This document shows, piece by piece, positions 24,980-33,549 of a DNA stretch of 64,000 bases. The stretch's first letter is position 1, and every line of letters starts with the position of its first letter. The notes under the pieces are model-generated. The model was not told where the DNA came from. It searched no databases and was given only the letters and a program-made list of their open reading frames with translations. The stretch spans positions 315,120 to 379,119 of the forward strand of contig NZ_LT985748.1 of assembly GCF_900290115.1 (NCBI RefSeq). Direction: 5' to 3'. Source of the DNA: Alistipes sp. Marseille-P5061. Its GTDB lineage: Bacteria > Bacteroidota > Bacteroidia > Bacteroidales > Rikenellaceae. A program made the translations under genes and the position numbers.

Positions 24980-25972
24980 CTACCGGGCCCACAGACGGAA
25001 GCGCATCCGCCACTTGCCGCCGGGTTCGATGGCCCGAAAGCCGTGCTCGGCCGGATTGGCGGCATTGGGGGCATCGGTCCACCACGACTGCGGCTCGGGG
25101 CAGCAGTAGGGTACATGCCCGCCGTTGTTCCAGAGCGTCCAGTAGATGGTCTGTTCGTCGGCTTCGTAGAAGGTCCGTACCCCCGTCCGGAGGTTCTCGA
25201 CCAGCGCTCCGCGGAAGGGGCGTCCGTCGACGTCGATTTCACGCACGGTGAATGCAGCCTCGATGGGGTCGCACTCCGTCACGCGCAGCCCTTCGCTGCG
25301 CAGCCGGGCAAAGTTCTCGGGAAGGGCGAAGGTGCGCCCCGTCGGGATGTTGCGCCCGTTGAGCTCGACCTGCTCGCCGACGGCCATGCGGAGTACGTAA
25401 TCCTCGGCTCCGCCGTCGGCGAAGGGAATCCGCATCGGCGTATGGAACCCCACACCTATGGGCATCGCCTCCCGGCTCCGGTTGGCGAAGAAGACCTCCT
25501 GCTCGAGGCCATCGGCCGTCAGGCGGAAGGATATCTTGCACTTGAACTCGTGCGGGAAGTCGCGGAAAATCGCGTCGTTGCCCGCATTGGAGTAGTAGCG
25601 GCACTCGAGGAATACCTCCTCGTCCGTCTCCCACGCCTTCGAGACGGCGAAGGGCTGACTCTTGAGGATTCCGTGGTGGTAATGGTGCTCCTTGACCTGC
25701 GTGATGGGCAGGTGGTAGGTGCGTCCGCCGAAGGTGAAGGTGCCGTCCGCAATGCGGTTGGGCGGAAAGAGCACCGGCAGGCCGAAGACGTGGGGACGCC
25801 CCTTGAAGGTCTCGATTTCATCGGCCGCAGGGGTACGCAGAATCTCCACGCCGAGCCGCACGTTGGCCAGCCGCACAAGGTTGGCCCCAAAGCCCGGAAT
25901 GAGCAGCGCCTCGTAGTCGCCCTTGCCGAACTCCACGGCCTGCAGCCCGTGCCAGTCGATACAGCGCAGCAT
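24980..25972 (-). CDS. Aldose 1-epimerase family protein
   Basis: 330-residue mutarotase-fold protein (galactose mutarotase-like). It shows the beta-sandwich order with VFGLPVLFPPNRIADGTF (about 62-79), KEHHYHHGIL (about 93-102, candidate catalytic His) and VGFHTPMRIPF (about 173-183), where a second His would act. The substrate sugar cannot be told. No signal peptide. Its start is 3 bases downstream of the trxA stop, so it is probably expressed with trxA and dnaE. Confidence 0.85.
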   Translation of the reverse strand: MLRCIDWHGLQAVEFGKGDYEALLIPGFGANLVRLANVRLGVEILRTPAADEIETFKGRPHVFGLPVLFPPNRIADGTFTFGGRTYHLPITQVKEHHYHHGILKSQPFAVSKAWETDEEVFLECRYYSNAGNDAIFRDFPHEFKCKISFRLTADGLEQEVFFANRSREAMPIGVGFHTPMRIPFADGGAEDYVLRMAVGEQVELNGRNIPTGRTFALPENFARLRSEGLRVTECDPIEAAFTVREIDVDGRPFRGALVENLRTGVRTFYEADEQTIYWTLWNNGGHVPYCCPEPQSWWTDAPNAANPAEHGFRAIEPGGKWRMRFRLWAR

Positions 25973-25975
25973 CGC

Positions 25976-26290
25976 CTAGAGCAGCTTTTCGATTTTGGCG
26001 GCCAGCGCCTCCTTCGAGCAGGCGCCCACCTGCTTGTCGACCAGTTCGCCCTTCTTGAGGAAGATGATGGTCGGGATGTTGCGCACGCCGTACTTCATCG
26101 TCAGCTCGTCGTTCTCCTCGACGTCGCACTTGCCGACGAGCACGCGGCCCTCGTATGCGGCGGCCAGTTCGTCGACGATGGGCGACATCATGCGGCAGGG
26201 ACCGCACCACTCGGCCCAGAAATCGATTACTACCGGAAGTTCCGAAGAGAGAACTTCCTGAACATTCTCCTTGTTGATTGCTAATGCCAT
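25976..26290 (-). CDS. trxA: Thioredoxin
   Basis: 104-residue thioredoxin that reduces disulfides in the cytoplasm. The redox motif WCGPC is at 28-32 within FWAEWCGPCRMM, and NIPT (cis-Pro loop) is near 76-79. The start at 26290 gives the usual family N-terminus; the longer frame to 26353 reads through non-conserved sequence between dnaE and trxA. It lies 31 bases after dnaE and 3 bases before the epimerase gene, all on the minus strand. Confidence 0.96.
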   Translation of the reverse strand: MALAINKENVQEVLSSELPVVIDFWAEWCGPCRMMSPIVDELAAAYEGRVLVGKCDVEENDELTMKYGVRNIPTIIFLKKGELVDKQVGACSKEALAAKIEKLL

Positions 26291-26321
26291 AACTGTATGA
26301 ATTTTAGTTTTATCGGTTTGT

Positions 26322-29300
26322 TTACATAATGGAATACCTGATGCTGTGGTCATCCAGATAGGAGACCAGTTCGCGGGTGATGCCCACCTTGTAGCTCTTC
26401 GAGAAGAGGTTGAGCGACACCTGCGATTCGCGGTCGTAGAGGTTCAGCCGCAGGACGGTCTGCCCCTTCGACTCCCGCACACGCGCCGCCAGCTCGTCGA
26501 TGAGCGTGCGCGTCACCTCCTCGACGGGCAGCTGGACGTGCATCTCCTTGATGGACTCGCTCAGTTCCGAGAGCTGCATCATCGAGACAATCTTGAACTC
26601 CAGCTCCTTGTCGTTGTAGGGGCGCGGCTGCACCTTGCCCCGTATGAAGAGGAAGTAATCCGTATAGAGGTACTTGCGGAAATTCTCGTAATCCTTGCCG
26701 AAGAGGGCGAACTCGTGCGTTCCGTTGTAGTCCTCGAGCGTGAACTTGCCCCACGGCTTGCCGTTCTTCGTCAGCAGGTTCTGCACGCTGATGACCATGC
26801 CGGCCACCGCAATCTCCTGCCCCTTGAGCGCCTCGAGGTTCTGCAGTTCCGAGAGCTGCGTCTTGCACATGTTGCGCATGATGATGGCGTAGTCGTCGAG
26901 CGGATGGGCCGAGAGGTAGAGGCCGATGACCTCGCGCTCCTTGTTGAGCGTCTCGAGCTGGCTCCAGTCGGCGCAGGCCGGCACGAGCGGATGCTGTATG
27001 TCGACATGGTCGTCCCCGCCGAAGAGGCTCTGCTGGGCGTTGTTCTTCTCGACCTGGAAGCGCTGTCCGTAGCGCATCAGCTGCTCGAGGAAGGTCATGC
27101 CGCTGCTCTCGCGGGCATCCGCACCGAAGAACTTGCAGCGCGGGAAGCCCGAAATCGAGTCGAAGGCTCCGGCATAGGCCAGATTCTCGAGGCATTTGCG
27201 GTTGACCAGGCTGAAGTTGACCCGCTCGACAAAGTCGTAGATATCCTTGAAGCGGCCGTTCGCCTCGCGCTCGGCGATGATGCTGTCGACGGCCGCCTCG
27301 CCGACACCCTTCACGGCCGCCATGCCGAAGCGCACGTCGCCCGCCGCATTGGCCGAGAAGGTACGCATCGACTCGTTGATGTCGGGCCCGAGCACGCGGA
27401 TGTCCATCCGCTTGCACTCGTTCATATAGATGGTCAGCTGGTCGACGTTCGCCAGGTTTCGGCTCAGCACCGCCGCCATGTACTCCGACGGGTAGTTGGC
27501 CTTGAGGTAGGCCGTCTGGAAGGCGACCCACGAGTAGCACGTCGCGTGCGACTTGTTGAAGGCGTAGGAGGCGAACTTCTCCCAGTCGGCCCAGATTTTC
27601 TCGAGCACCTTGGGGTCGTGGCCGTTCTTCGTACCGCCGGCAATGAACTTGGGCTTCAGCGCGTCGAGCTTGTCCTTGAGCTTCTTACCCATCGCCTTGC
27701 GCAGCGTGTCCGACTCGCCGCGGGTGAAGTTGGCCAGAAGACGCGACAGCAGCATGACCTGCTCCTGGTAGACCGTCACGCCGTACGTATCCTTCAGATA
27801 CTTCTCCATGACGGGGATGTCGTAGACAATCGGGCTGCGTCCGTGCTTGCGGGCGATGAAGTCGGGAATGTAGTCCATCGGGCCCGGACGGTAGAGGGCG
27901 TTCATGGCGATGAGGTCCTCGAAGGTCGAGGGCTGCAGCTCGCGCAGGTATTTCTGCATGCCGGCCGACTCGAACTGGAACGTGCCGACGGTGCGGCCCT
28001 CGCTGTAGAGCTTGTAGGTGGCCGGGTCGTTGATAATCGAGAAATCGTCGATGTCGACCTTGATGCCCTTCGTCTGGCGGATGTTCTCCAGCGCATCCTT
28101 GATGATGGAGAGGGTCTTCAGACCGAGGAAGTCCATCTTGATAAGGCCCGTATCCTCGATGACCGAACCCTCGTACTGCGTGACGAGCATCTTCTCGCCC
28201 GTCACCTTGTCGTCGGCCGTCGAGACGGGTACCCAGTCGGTGATGTCGTCACGGCAGATGATGGTGCCGCAGGCATGCACGCCCGTATTGCGGACGTTGC
28301 CCTCGAGCATCTTGGCATAGCGAATCGTATCGCGCAGCACGGGGTTGTCCGACTGCTCGGCCGCCTTCAGCTCGGGCACCAGCTCGATGGCCTGCGAGAG
28401 GTTCTTGACCGCCTTGCCGTCGGGCGTCTTGTCGGGCACCAGCTTGCACAGACGGTCCGATTCGGCGAGCATGAGCTTCTCGACGCGCGCCACATCCTTG
28501 ATGGCCAGCTTGGTGGCCATCGTACCGTAGGTGATGATGTGGGCCACCTTCTCCTTGCCGTACTTCTGGGTCACCCAGTTGAGCACGCGGCCGCGGCCGT
28601 CATCGTCGAAGTCGACGTCGATATCGGGCAGCGAGATACGGTCGGGATTGAGGAAACGCTCGAACAGCAGGTCGTAGGCAATCGGGTCAATCTGCGTGAT
28701 GCCGAGGCAGTAGGCTACGGCCGAACCGGCCGCCGAACCACGGCCCGGACCCACCGATACGTCGAGCTCCTCGCGCGCCGCGCGGATGAAGTCCTGCACG
28801 ATGAGGAAGTAGCCCGGGAAACCCATCGTCTTCATGATGTGCAGCTCGAACTTCAGCCGCTCGGACTGTTCGTCGGTCAGCTGCTCGCCGTAGCGCTTGT
28901 GGGCGCCAATCATCGTCAGATGGCCCAGATAGTCGGCCTCGAGCTTGATGCGGTAGAGCTTGTCATAGCCGCCCAGCTTCTCGATTTTCTTGCGGCCCTC
29001 CTCCTCCGACATCACCACGTTGCCGTGCTCGTCGCGCGTGAACTCGTCGTAGAGGTCCTGCTCCGTATAGCGGGCGCGGTACTCCTCCTCCGTACCGAAT
29101 TCGGCCGGAATCTCGAAGGTCGGCATGATGGGGGCGTGGTCAATCGAGTAGCACTCCACCTGATTGCAGATGTCGACCGTCGTGGCCATCGCCTCGGGGT
29201 CGCTCTCGCCGAAGATGGAGGCCATCTCGGCCGTCGTTTTCAGCCACTCCTGTTTCGAGTAGAGCATGCGCTTGGGGTCGTCGAGGTCCTTGCCCGTCGA

Positions 29301-30143
29301 GAGGCAGATGAGGCGGTCGTGCGCCTCGGCATTGTCCTCGTCGACGAAGTGCACGTCGTTCGTGCAGACCATCCTCACGCCGTACTTGGCCGCCAGGCGG
29401 CGCAGATGCTCGTTCACCTTCAGCTGCATGGGGTAGGCCTCGTGGTTAGCGCGCTCGACGGTGGCCTTGTGCAGCTGCAGCTCGAGGTAATAGTCCTCGC
29501 CGAAGACACCCTTGTGCCAGCGAATCGACTCCTCGGCCTTCTCGAAATCGTCGGCCGTGATGGCGCGCGGCACCTCGCCCGCCAGACAGGCCGAGCAGCA
29601 GATGAGCCCTTCGTGGTACTTCTCGATTTCGGCGCGGTCGGTACGCGGGCGCATGTAGAAACCCTCGGTCCACGCCTTCGAGACGATTTTTATCAGGTTG
29701 TGGTAGCCCTTCAGATTCTTGGCCAGCAGGATGAGGTGGTAGCCGCTCTGGTCGGGCTTGCCCTCCTTGTCGCTCAGCCGGCGGCGCGCGACGTAGACCT
29801 CGCAGCCGATGATGGGCTTGAAGGCCATCTTGCGGTGCAGCTCCTCGAGCTGCCGCTCGCACGCGGCGATTTCGGCCGAAGCGTCGCCGCCGGCCGCCTC
29901 CGCCGTCCCTTCGCGAAGCTCCGCCAAACGTTTTTCGCACTCGACAGCCTTGTCCTTGAGTTTGCCCTTGACCTTCTTGACGTAGTTGTAGAACTCCTTG
30001 ATACCGAACATGTCGCCATGGTCCGTGATGGCGATTCCGGGCTGACCGTCGGCCATGGCCTTGTCAACGAGGCGCTGGATGCTCGCCTGACCGTCGAGAA
30101 TCGAATATTGGGAGTGTACGTGCAGATGGACGAACTGGGGCAT
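26322..30143 (-). CDS. dnaE: DNA polymerase III alpha subunit
   Basis: Replicative DNA polymerase of 1273 residues. An N-terminal PHP domain begins HLHVHSQYSILDG (about 6-18); it carries a charged, coiled-coil-like insert at about 60-105. The palm has GPGRGSAAGS and the catalytic PDIDVDFDDDGR near residue 506, followed by EVARVEKL-like finger segments, tandem HhH and a C-terminal OB fold (VQNLLTKNGKPWGKFTLEDY near 1120). This is the DnaE1 type. It has a divergent promoter with the DUF2007 gene and precedes trxA. Confidence 0.97.
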   Translation of the reverse strand: MPQFVHLHVHSQYSILDGQASIQRLVDKAMADGQPGIAITDHGDMFGIKEFYNYVKKVKGKLKDKAVECEKRLAELREGTAEAAGGDASAEIAACERQLEELHRKMAFKPIIGCEVYVARRRLSDKEGKPDQSGYHLILLAKNLKGYHNLIKIVSKAWTEGFYMRPRTDRAEIEKYHEGLICCSACLAGEVPRAITADDFEKAEESIRWHKGVFGEDYYLELQLHKATVERANHEAYPMQLKVNEHLRRLAAKYGVRMVCTNDVHFVDEDNAEAHDRLICLSTGKDLDDPKRMLYSKQEWLKTTAEMASIFGESDPEAMATTVDICNQVECYSIDHAPIMPTFEIPAEFGTEEEYRARYTEQDLYDEFTRDEHGNVVMSEEEGRKKIEKLGGYDKLYRIKLEADYLGHLTMIGAHKRYGEQLTDEQSERLKFELHIMKTMGFPGYFLIVQDFIRAAREELDVSVGPGRGSAAGSAVAYCLGITQIDPIAYDLLFERFLNPDRISLPDIDVDFDDDGRGRVLNWVTQKYGKEKVAHIITYGTMATKLAIKDVARVEKLMLAESDRLCKLVPDKTPDGKAVKNLSQAIELVPELKAAEQSDNPVLRDTIRYAKMLEGNVRNTGVHACGTIICRDDITDWVPVSTADDKVTGEKMLVTQYEGSVIEDTGLIKMDFLGLKTLSIIKDALENIRQTKGIKVDIDDFSIINDPATYKLYSEGRTVGTFQFESAGMQKYLRELQPSTFEDLIAMNALYRPGPMDYIPDFIARKHGRSPIVYDIPVMEKYLKDTYGVTVYQEQVMLLSRLLANFTRGESDTLRKAMGKKLKDKLDALKPKFIAGGTKNGHDPKVLEKIWADWEKFASYAFNKSHATCYSWVAFQTAYLKANYPSEYMAAVLSRNLANVDQLTIYMNECKRMDIRVLGPDINESMRTFSANAAGDVRFGMAAVKGVGEAAVDSIIAEREANGRFKDIYDFVERVNFSLVNRKCLENLAYAGAFDSISGFPRCKFFGADARESSGMTFLEQLMRYGQRFQVEKNNAQQSLFGGDDHVDIQHPLVPACADWSQLETLNKEREVIGLYLSAHPLDDYAIIMRNMCKTQLSELQNLEALKGQEIAVAGMVISVQNLLTKNGKPWGKFTLEDYNGTHEFALFGKDYENFRKYLYTDYFLFIRGKVQPRPYNDKELEFKIVSMMQLSELSESIKEMHVQLPVEEVTRTLIDELAARVRESKGQTVLRLNLYDRESQVSLNLFSKSYKVGITRELVSYLDDHSIRYSIM

Positions 30144-30204
30144 TTCACTTCAGATTTTTCGTGAACAAAGATAACTCATTTTCCCGACAAAATCGGGAGC
30201 CGCT

Positions 30205-30236
30205 GTTGCATTTTATCAACAAATTGCTTATCTTTA
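30205..30236 (+). promoter_or_regulatory. Promoter of the DUF2007 gene
   Basis: TTG at 30205-30207 and TATCTTTA at 30229-30236, 21 bases apart. The opposing dnaE has TATCTTTG on the minus strand close to 30170. A short inverted repeat CCCGA-CAAAA-TCGGG (about 30183-30197) lies between the two. Confidence 0.5.
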
Positions 30237-30274
30237 AATAGCCGAAAAGGCAGCAAACCTAAAACCGAACAGCC

Positions 30275-30484
30275 ATGAAAGAGGAATCGCAGATTGTATT
30301 GGCGGAGTACAACACGCTCATGGAGGCCGAAATAGCCAAGTCAATGCTCGACAGTGCCGGCATCGAGTCGACAATCCGCAACGAATACATGTCGACCATC
30401 TATCCCATCGGCACGATGCCCGCCCAGCTCGTCGTCCGCAAGGAGGATTTCGAGCGGGCGCAGGACCTGCTGCGCCACCGTTAG
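30275..30484 (+). CDS. DUF2007 family small protein
   Basis: 69-residue protein that matches the DUF2007 ('putative signal transducing protein') pattern: VLAEYNTLMEAEIAKSMLDSAGIESTI (about 8-34), a short hydrophobic middle, and QLVVRKEDFERAQDLL (about 51-66). The fold is a small ferredoxin-like alpha/beta domain. Its function is unknown. It is a single gene with its own promoter and a terminator 12 bases after the stop. Confidence 0.88.
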   Translation: MKEESQIVLAEYNTLMEAEIAKSMLDSAGIESTIRNEYMSTIYPIGTMPAQLVVRKEDFERAQDLLRHR

Positions 30485-30495
30485 CCGCACAGACC

Positions 30496-30527
30496 AAGGG
30501 AGCCGTTCTGCAGTGAACGGCTCCCTT
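30496..30527 (+). terminator. Terminator of the DUF2007 gene
   Basis: AAGGGAGCCGTTC (30496-30508) pairs with GAACGGCTCCCTT (30515-30527) around a 6-base loop. Confidence 0.85.
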
Positions 30528-30682
30528 CACACTTCACGGCGCGACCGGCACTCTCCGACACGCCCCGTATTGCGCACGGCGGGGCGAAGGTTCGCTGTTT
30601 GCCCCCGTCCCGCCGTCGTTTCAGCCCGCCTCCGCCGGCGGGATATCGCGTCGAGGGCCCTCCGCCCTCGATGTTCGTTCCA

Positions 30683-31444
30683 TCAGCTGCCCGTATAATA
30701 GACCCGATAGGAGTACTCGCTGGCCACCGGCTTGCCGTCGATGCGCCGCGGCGTCCATTTGCCCTCGCTCTTGCGGATGACGCGCACCACGTCGCGCACC
30801 AGCTTCTGGTCGGGGAAATCCGACGCCTCGAGGATGGTGATGCGACCGTCGGACTCGACGCGGAAGCGAACCACGAGCTGCCCTTCGGCCTTGGACGAAC
30901 CCGCATTGGCGAAGTAACGCATGTGCGTGCGCGCCCACTGATGGAAGCTCTTGTCGGGCGTCTCTCCCATGAAGAGCAGCGGGTCGCCATCCTGCTTGCG
31001 GGCAATCTTCTCGACGGGCAGGCGCAGCTGCAGCCCCAGCTCCGCCTCACACGGACGGCCGCCGCGCGTTGCGGGGGTCCAGGCCTCGAGGCTGTCGAGC
31101 GCCTGCTCCAGCACGCGGCGCGTAGCCTCCGTAGCCGGCTCCACGTCGCGGAAATCGCGCCCCTGGCACGTCCGGTCCATGTAGCGCCACGCCGTCGGAC
31201 GCCCCGTCGTATCGATGACCGTCCGCACGTAGACCACCGGCGAGAGGTCGGCCGCCTTGACCTCCTCTGCCAGCGCAATCTGCTCGGCCTCGCTCACCAG
31301 ACGGACGATAAAGCGCTGGGGAGCCGTCCCCTGGAAGAGGGGAGGCGTCTGCTCGGGAGCAGACGCTTCAGTCTGCTGCGCCGTCACGACACCGCCCGAA
31401 AGGAGCAGCGCCGCCAGAATCGAAATCCGAATTTTCAAGTTCAT
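30683..31444 (-). CDS. Secreted protein with TonB C-terminal-like domain
   Basis: 253 residues. The N-terminus (MNLKIRISILAALLLSGGVVTAQQ) looks like a cleavable signal peptide, not the uncleaved anchor of classical TonB. The C-terminal region (about 165-253) has a TonB-family pattern: a helix with WARTHMRYFANAG, EGQLVVRFRVESDGRI, then a helix before VIRKSEGKWTPRRIDGKPV. A second, similar region occurs around 50-145 (VVYVRTVIDTTGRPTAW). TonB C-terminal domains contact outer-membrane receptors; here the protein may be free in the periplasm. Start at 31444; the frame upstream lacks signal character. Confidence 0.78.
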   Translation of the reverse strand: MNLKIRISILAALLLSGGVVTAQQTEASAPEQTPPLFQGTAPQRFIVRLVSEAEQIALAEEVKAADLSPVVYVRTVIDTTGRPTAWRYMDRTCQGRDFRDVEPATEATRRVLEQALDSLEAWTPATRGGRPCEAELGLQLRLPVEKIARKQDGDPLLFMGETPDKSFHQWARTHMRYFANAGSSKAEGQLVVRFRVESDGRITILEASDFPDQKLVRDVVRVIRKSEGKWTPRRIDGKPVASEYSYRVYYTGS

Positions 31445-31568
31445 GTACCTGTGATGGTTTGATTCGTTCTCCGCATTTGCCCGGTCTCGGGCCGCACCGG
31501 CGTCATCGTTTGCACCCGCTACATCATTATTATCGTTCACCCCGGCCGCGGGCCGGGCCCGACCACGT

Positions 31569-32306
31569 CTACTCGTTCCAGATGCGCCACGAGGCTTCGG
31601 CCTGCACGTGGAGCATCAGCTCGCCGTTGAGCGTCCGTGCCCCGCGCTGGCGGCCGTAATCGAGAAACTGCGTGAGCGGGGGATTGTAGACCAGGTCGAA
31701 GAGGCGGTGCGCCGGCGTTACATAGCCGTAGGGGATGCGCGGAGCCTCGTTGACGGCAGGGTAGGTGCCTACAGGCGTTGCATTGATTATCAAGTGCGAA
31801 CGCTCGACCACCTCACACGGAAGATTATCATACGTATAATCACCCCGCGCCGCATCGCGCGACACCAGACGGTAGGGTATTCCCCACTGCGCAAGCGCAT
31901 ACTGTACGGCCTGCGACGCCCCGCCCGTACCCAGCACGAGCGCCTCGTCGGGCAGCTCGCCGTCAAGCAGCTGCGTCAGCGAGGCATATATCCCCTCCAC
32001 GTCGGTGTTGTAGCCGCAGAGCCGACCCCCGGCCGTGCGCTTCACGCAGTTGACCGCTCCGATGCACTGCGCCTCGAAGCTGAGCTCGTCGAGCAGCGGG
32101 AGGATAGACCGTTTGTAGGGAATCGTCACGTTGAAGCCGCAAAGCTCCGGCTCGCGCTCCAGCAAATCGCGCACCCCGTCGACCGACGGAAGTTCGTAAA
32201 GCGCATAGGAGCAGTCGTCGAGCCCCTCGCGGCGGAACTTTTCCGCGAAATAGGCTGCCGAAAAGGAGTGGGCGAGGGTACGCCCGACCAGTCCGAAGCG
32301 TCGCAT
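31569..32306 (-). CDS. aroE: Shikimate dehydrogenase
   Basis: Reduces 3-dehydroshikimate with NADPH in aromatic amino acid synthesis. 245 residues with FGLVGRTLAHSFS (about 4-16, substrate Ser residues), FNVTIPYKRS (about 58-67, catalytic Lys), GAVNCV (about 83-88), GYNTDVEG (about 98-105), and the cofactor loop LGTGGASQAV (about 124-133). All signature residues are present. It sits 4 bases downstream of popT's stop on the same strand, so co-transcription is likely. Confidence 0.93.
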   Translation of the reverse strand: MRRFGLVGRTLAHSFSAAYFAEKFRREGLDDCSYALYELPSVDGVRDLLEREPELCGFNVTIPYKRSILPLLDELSFEAQCIGAVNCVKRTAGGRLCGYNTDVEGIYASLTQLLDGELPDEALVLGTGGASQAVQYALAQWGIPYRLVSRDAARGDYTYDNLPCEVVERSHLIINATPVGTYPAVNEAPRIPYGYVTPAHRLFDLVYNPPLTQFLDYGRQRGARTLNGELMLHVQAEASWRIWNE

Positions 32307-32310
32307 GGGG

Positions 32311-33258
32311 CTACTCCTCCTTTCCCTGCCGCTTCATGATGATGCGGCCCGCCAGTTCGATGGCATAGATAAGCAGAAATCCCACGATGCAGAGCACGAC
32401 GGCCTCGGCCACCTGGGCATCGAGCTGCGTGAGCGCCTCGAAGCGGCCCGGCAGGACGTTGCGCTCGACGAGCGGCTGCAGCTCGCCGTGGCTGTCGACA
32501 TACATCTCGGTCACCTCCTTCCAGGGCCACACCTTGTTGAGCGACCCGAGCATGAAGCCCATGAGCAACGTCACCGTGATGTCGTGCCAGTGCTTGAGCA
32601 GCCACGAGAGCAGGTGCGAGAAGCTGATGATGCCCGCAACGGCGCCGACGGCGAAGGTCAGCAGCACGGGGATGTTCAGGTCGCCGACCGCCTGCATGAT
32701 GAACTGGTACTTGCCGAGCAGCAGCAGGACGAAGGCGCCCGAGATGCCGGGCAGAATCATCGCGCAGATGGCAATCGCACCCGAGAGGAGGATGAACCAC
32801 CACGTATCGGGCGTCTCCGTGGGCGAAGCAACCGTAATCCACCACGCCACGACGACGCCGACGAGCATCGACAGCACGTTCTGCACGTTCCACTTGCCCA
32901 CCTGCTGGGCGACCAGCAGCGCCGAGGCGACAATCAGTCCGAAGAAGAAGGACCAGATGGCGATGGGGTGGTGCGTGAGCAGATAGATCATCAGCCGCGC
33001 GAGCGAGAAGATGGAGATGGCGATGCCCAGCAGCACGGCGCAGAGGAAGCGGCCGTTGATGTGGCGCCAGAATTCGGCCAGGCGGAAGGTGAAGAGCAGC
33101 TTGAGCGCCTGCATATTGATGCTCTTGATGGAGTCGATGAGCTCCTCGTAGATGCCCGAGATGAAGGCGATGGTTCCGCCCGAGACACCGGGAACGACAT
33201 CGGCCATTCCCATGGCACACCCCTTGAGGGTCAGAATAAGGTATTGATGAAATTTCAT
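32311..33258 (-). CDS. popT: DUF368 polyprenyl-phosphate translocase (PopT-like)
   Basis: 315-residue polytopic membrane protein with about nine hydrophobic segments. Family hallmarks: GMADVVPGVSGGTIAFI (about 17-33) and the internal second copy MILPGISGAFVLLLLG (about 166-181). DUF368 proteins were recently shown to return undecaprenyl phosphate across the inner membrane for cell wall recycling. The ATG at 33258 begins just before the first membrane stretch; the frame open to 33288 has no support. The aroE gene starts 4 bases after its stop. Upstream lies the boundary of the mobile insert. Confidence 0.88.
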   Translation of the reverse strand: MKFHQYLILTLKGCAMGMADVVPGVSGGTIAFISGIYEELIDSIKSINMQALKLLFTFRLAEFWRHINGRFLCAVLLGIAISIFSLARLMIYLLTHHPIAIWSFFFGLIVASALLVAQQVGKWNVQNVLSMLVGVVVAWWITVASPTETPDTWWFILLSGAIAICAMILPGISGAFVLLLLGKYQFIMQAVGDLNIPVLLTFAVGAVAGIISFSHLLSWLLKHWHDITVTLLMGFMLGSLNKVWPWKEVTEMYVDSHGELQPLVERNVLPGRFEALTQLDAQVAEAVVLCIVGFLLIYAIELAGRIIMKRQGKEE

Positions 33259-33549
33259 CGTCAGCAGAATTTGCGCAAAGTTAATCAAAATCTATGGAAA
33301 AACCTCCAAAATTCGGCAGATTAACGCAATGTAATCTGTGAATTAAGTAGTTAGGAGAAAATCGCGGAAGTTGGATAGAGGGCTGAATAGCGTTTCAAAG
33401 CGGATTGGAGAAAGAGAACGGTTTCCTATTCGTTACCCGTCAGAAATGCAGATTTAACACTTTTCGTCCCGTTTGTGCCGTTCTGCATAGGTTTGCTTGT
33501 CAAGGTTTAACTCGTTGATTTATAGTTTTGCAACCAAAAAAGGACGAGT
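33259..33549. other. Intergenic boundary zone between popT and the integrase
   Basis: No gene seen in these 291 bases. On the minus strand TAACTTTG near 33276-33283 may be popT's -7 box. A perfect inverted repeat CAGATTA / TAATCTG with an 8-base loop lies at 33317-33338. Base composition falls clearly toward AT from about 33290. The integrase may use TAGTTTTG near 33522-33529. Confidence 0.5.
33307..33323. other. Candidate left attachment repeat of the insert
   Basis: CAAAATTCGG (33307-33316) is repeated exactly at 37587-37596. In both places it is followed by GATTA, two bases later on the left and directly on the right. The two copies bracket the AT-rich, integrase-bearing segment. Confidence 0.35.

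Noticed and set aside
26346..30164. 1272-codon + strand frame opposite dnaE
   Set aside because: A shadow of codon bias on the opposite strand of a genuine, fully conserved dnaE; no start signal and no recognisable domain.
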